In this document: positions 61,257 to 64,000 of the stretch, piece after piece
Position numbering within the stretch: the stretch's first letter is position 1
Layout of the letters: the number at the start of each line of letters is the position of its first letter
Assembly: GCF_003435815.1 (NCBI RefSeq)
Contig: NZ_QTUV01000001.1
Span: forward strand, 1 to 64,000
Origin: Dorea sp. AM10-31
Lineage (GTDB): Bacteria > Bacillota > Clostridia > Lachnospirales > Lachnospiraceae
Reading direction: 5' to 3'
Length of the DNA: 64,000 bases
Made by a program: the position numbers and the translations under genes
Notes under the pieces: generated by a model
What the model saw: only the letters and a program-made list of their open reading frames with translations
Told to the model about the DNA's origin: nothing
Database searches by the model: none

Positions 61257-63068
61257 TTATTTATCATCCAGCTTCAGTACGCTCATAAATGCCTTCTGTG
61301 GAATCTCGACATTGCCCACCTGGCGCATACGCTTCTTTCCTTCTTTTTGTTTCTCCAACAACTTTCTCTTACGGCTGATATCACCACCGTAACATTTTGC
61401 AAGAACATCTTTACGCATTGCTCTTACAGTCTCTCTTGCAATAACCTTGCTTCCGATCGCTGCCTGGATCGGAATCTCAAAAAGCTGTCTTGGAATCTCT
61501 TCTTTTAATTTTTCACACATCTTACGTCCACGTTCATACGCAGTATCTGCATGCACAATAAAGGACAGCGCATCCACTTCTTCCTTGTTGATCAGAATAT
61601 CCAGCTTCACAAGATCCGATCTTACATAGCCGTCCAGCTCATAATCAAAGGACGCATATCCTCTGGAGCGGGATTTGAGTGCATCGAAGAAATCATAAAT
61701 GATCTCATTGAGTGGCAGATGATAGCGCAGCACGGCACGCGTCTCTTCAATGTATTCCATGCCTTCATATACGCCTCGTCTCTCCTGACAAAGATCCATG
61801 ATCGCTCCGATAAATTCAGATGTCACCATGATCTCTGCTTTTACCATCGGCTCTTCCATATATTCGATTTCAGACGGATCCGGCAGATTGGACGGATTGG
61901 TAAGTTCGATCACATCGCCGTTCGTCTTGTATACTTTGTAAATAACACCCGGTGCTGTTGTTACAAGATCTAAATTGTATTCTCTCTCCAGACGTTCCTG
62001 AATGATCTCCAGATGCAAAAGTCCGAGGAAACCACAGCGGAAACCAAATCCCAGTGCAATAGATGTCTCCGGCTCAAACTGCAGAGACGCATCATTTAAC
62101 TGTAATTTTTCCAGCGCATCCCGAAGATCCGGATACTTTGCTCCATCTGCAGGATACAATCCGCAGTACACCATCGGGTTGACTTTTTTATAACCCGGAA
62201 GCGGCTCGGCACAAGGATTCTGTGCATTCGTCACTGTATCTCCGACACGGGTATCTCTTACATTCTTAAGGCTTGCTGTAATATAACCAACCATTCCGGC
62301 ACTTAATTCTTCACACGGAATAAACTGTCCTGCACCAAAATATCCGACTTCCACAACTTCTGCTTTTGCTCCGGTTGCCATCATCAGGATCGGTGTGCCC
62401 TTTTTTACAGTTCCTTCTTTGATTCTGCAAAATACGATGACTCCCTTATAGGAATCATACAGCGAATCAAAGATCAATGCCTGAAGCGGTGCTTTCGGAT
62501 CTCCAACCGGCGCCGGTATCTTCTCAACAATCTGCTCCAACACCTGTTCTACATTAAGTCCTGTCTTTGCGGAAATCTGCGGTGCATCTTCCGCTTCAAT
62601 TCCGATCACATCTTCAATTTCTTCAATCACACGCTGTGGATCTGCACTTGGAAGGTCGATCTTATTAATAACCGGCATAACATCCAGATCGTGATCCAGT
62701 GCCAGATATACGTTGGCAAGAGTCTGTGCCTCCACACCCTGTGCTGCATCCACGACAAGAATCGCTCCGTCGCATGCTGCAAGGCTCCGGGATACTTCAT
62801 AGTTAAAATCGACATGTCCCGGTGTGTCGATCAGGTTAAAGATATATTCTTCTCCGTCTTTCGCTTTATATACAATGCGGACAGTCTGCGCTTTGATCGT
62901 AATTCCACGCTCCCGTTCCAGCTCCATATTGTCCAGCACCTGTGACTGCATCTCACGGCTGGTCAAAAGACCTGTCATCTCAATGATACGGTCTGCCAGT
63001 GTTGATTTACCGTGATCGATATGGGCTATAATACAAAAATTTCTGATTTTACTCTGATCCATTGACAA
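61257..63068 (-). CDS. lepA: Elongation factor 4 (back-translocating GTPase)
   Basis: 603 residues, translational GTPase. Seen: [15 protein letters not shown] near 14-28 (G1), [12 protein letters not shown] near 52-63 (G2), [12 protein letters not shown] near 81-92, [10 protein letters not shown] near 135-144 (G4), and the LepA C-terminal domain with [29 protein letters not shown] near 555-580 region. Start is ambiguous: TTG at 63068 has AAGGGG ten bases away, the ATG at 63062 is sixteen bases away; TTG is preferred on spacing. Confidence 0.95.
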   Translation of the reverse strand: MSMDQSKIRNFCIIAHIDHGKSTLADRIIEMTGLLTSREMQSQVLDNMELERERGITIKAQTVRIVYKAKDGEEYIFNLIDTPGHVDFNYEVSRSLAACDGAILVVDAAQGVEAQTLANVYLALDHDLDVMPVINKIDLPSADPQRVIEEIEDVIGIEAEDAPQISAKTGLNVEQVLEQIVEKIPAPVGDPKAPLQALIFDSLYDSYKGVIVFCRIKEGTVKKGTPILMMATGAKAEVVEVGYFGAGQFIPCEELSAGMVGYITASLKNVRDTRVGDTVTNAQNPCAEPLPGYKKVNPMVYCGLYPADGAKYPDLRDALEKLQLNDASLQFEPETSIALGFGFRCGFLGLLHLEIIQERLEREYNLDLVTTAPGVIYKVYKTNGDVIELTNPSNLPDPSEIEYMEEPMVKAEIMVTSEFIGAIMDLCQERRGVYEGMEYIEETRAVLRYHLPLNEIIYDFFDALKSRSRGYASFDYELDGYVRSDLVKLDILINKEEVDALSFIVHADTAYERGRKMCEKLKEEIPRQLFEIPIQAAIGSKVIARETVRAMRKDVLAKCYGGDISRKRKLLEKQKEGKKRMRQVGNVEIPQKAFMSVLKLDDK

Positions 63069-63121
63069 TTCTATCGTTCCCCTTAGTTTGAATTTTCTCT
63101 GTTATTACCTATCTGAATATA

Positions 63122-64000
63122 TCATACAGAACTGTATTTTACAATGAAAAGTTCCACACTCATCACATCGCTTAAGCGTCCTGTTTTCACCAGTTGTTCC
63201 GTATCTGCGGCATCTTCCATAATGCTGCGCAGCTCTTCTAAGCCGAAGCTCCTGCACCTGCTCATATATTTTCCTGCTACAAATGGATGAATGCCCACCG
63301 TCTTTGCAATCTGTGACTTATCCATTCCTTTTATGCATAATGCTTTTACTTCCATCAGCTGCTTAAACTGTCTGGAAAGCAGGTATAAAATCCGCATCGG
63401 AGGCTCTTTTAATGCAAGAAGATCGTAATACAGATCCATCGCTTTTTTCTGATGTTTTGCAGCAACTGCTTCTACCATTTCAAAAATCTTATTGGAAATC
63501 TGCGCGGTGCAGATTTCATCAATGGCAGCCGGTGTAATCTCCTTTTCATCCAATGTATACGCAAACAACTTTTCCAGTTCTTTTTCCAGATTCTCCATAT
63601 CTGTTCCGGTCTTTTCTACAAGATACTGCGCTGTGGAAGTCTTGATAAGCTTTCCTTCCCGCTTTACCTGTGCTCCGATCCAGTACAGAAGTGTCTTCTC
63701 GTCCTGTCTTCCAAGTTCCACGACACGGCCTTTATCCTTGACAGCCTTATAAAGCCTGTTCCGCTTATCCACTTCATTTTCCACGAAAATAAAGCATGCG
63801 GTATCCGGCATCGTTTTGATGTAATCGGCAAGCTCCGGCGCCGCATTTTTGAAAAAGCCTGAATTTTCCACAACGATCAGACGCCGTTCTGCAAAAAATG
63901 GCATTGTCTCTGCAAGATCAATAAGCTCTCCCGGATTGATTCCTTTTCCTTCGTAATAAGCATAATTAACGGTATCTCCATCCGGCAGGATTGCCTTTGT
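63122..64000 (-). CDS. holA: DNA polymerase III delta subunit, 5' part beyond the window
   Basis: Clamp-loader subunit that opens the beta clamp. The minus-strand frame stays open from 63904 through the right edge (reading ...ILPDGDTVNYAYYEG... upstream of MPFFAERRLIVVEN), so the ATG at 63904 is internal and about 20-30 N-terminal residues are missing here. Seen: MPFFAERRLIVV, TACFIFVENEVDKRNRLYK, YLVEKTGTDMENLEKELEKL, and the C-terminal collar helices (LYLLSRQFKQLMEVKAL, GIHPFVAGKYMSRC). It lies 53 bp upstream of lepA. Confidence 0.93.
   Translation of the reverse strand, partial: TKAILPDGDTVNYAYYEGKGINPGELIDLAETMPFFAERRLIVVENSGFFKNAAPELADYIKTMPDTACFIFVENEVDKRNRLYKAVKDKGRVVELGRQDEKTLLYWIGAQVKREGKLIKTSTAQYLVEKTGTDMENLEKELEKLFAYTLDEKEITPAAIDEICTAQISNKIFEMVEAVAAKHQKKAMDLYYDLLALKEPPMRILYLLSRQFKQLMEVKALCIKGMDKSQIAKTVGIHPFVAGKYMSRCRSFGLEELRSIMEDAADTEQLVKTGRLSDVMSVELFIVKYSSV

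Noticed and set aside
1..64000. CRISPR arrays, prophage or integrated plasmid genes
   Set aside because: No regularly spaced direct repeats, integrase, phage structural or conjugation genes were seen.

Overview
The window reads as chromosome from a gut-type Firmicute of the class Clostridia, most likely the Lachnospiraceae (Dorea/Blautia/Mediterraneibacter-like). The reasons are the Gram-positive PolC, the leuS T-box, strong AGGAGG ribosome binding sites, near-consensus sigma-A promoters, ferredoxin-linked 2-oxoacid metabolism and moderate G+C. This placement is inferred from gene content only; no database was searched. Most genes lie on the minus strand in long operons. There is no prophage, no intact transposase and no CRISPR array.

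Region by region. 1-480: non-coding, with a folded block at 200-378 that resembles the right end/omega RNA of an IS200/IS605 (TnpB) element, but no tnpB. 484-5950: a small catabolic block (creatininase-family amidohydrolase, a decayed sodium:solute symporter and its small partner, RpiR regulator, isoaspartyl dipeptidase, malic enzyme). 6100-9000: leuS with a complete T-box leader. 9010-12060: a P-II protein carrying only the tail of an ammonium channel, a P-loop orphan and a CapA protein. 12095-21982: a secreted tandem-rhodanese protein with Ig-like domains, an AEC transporter, the trkA-trkH-(unknown membrane protein) operon and an EF-G paralogue. 22210-24616: tyrA-aroA.

24864-38655 is the most interesting part. 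It holds two indolepyruvate:ferredoxin oxidoreductase (iorAB) loci with three phenylacetate-CoA-ligase-type enzymes and two tandem-ACT proteins. The larger locus continues into cobT-cobU-cobS-cobU-like-cobC, the end of cobamide assembly, as one run of about 10 kb. Ligase plus IorAB can join an aryl acid to CoA and carboxylate it to an arylpyruvate, a salvage route to aromatic amino acids; the reverse direction would be oxidative degradation. A tRNA-Gly lies between the two loci.

38807-63904 is mostly housekeeping: flavin-type oxidase, tRNA methyltransferase, DMT exporter, ispG-polC, DAHP synthase with a sugar kinase, hisC and a second aminotransferase, prfA-prmC, rpmE, rho, two radical SAM genes, lepA and the C-terminal part of holA, which runs off the right edge.

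Besides the aryl loci, items worth a second look are the omega-RNA-like block, an approximately 42-bp hairpin repeat present at 6110 and 39318, a 21-bp perfect hairpin at the very 5' end of the P-II transcript, and a triple-lesion symporter locus.
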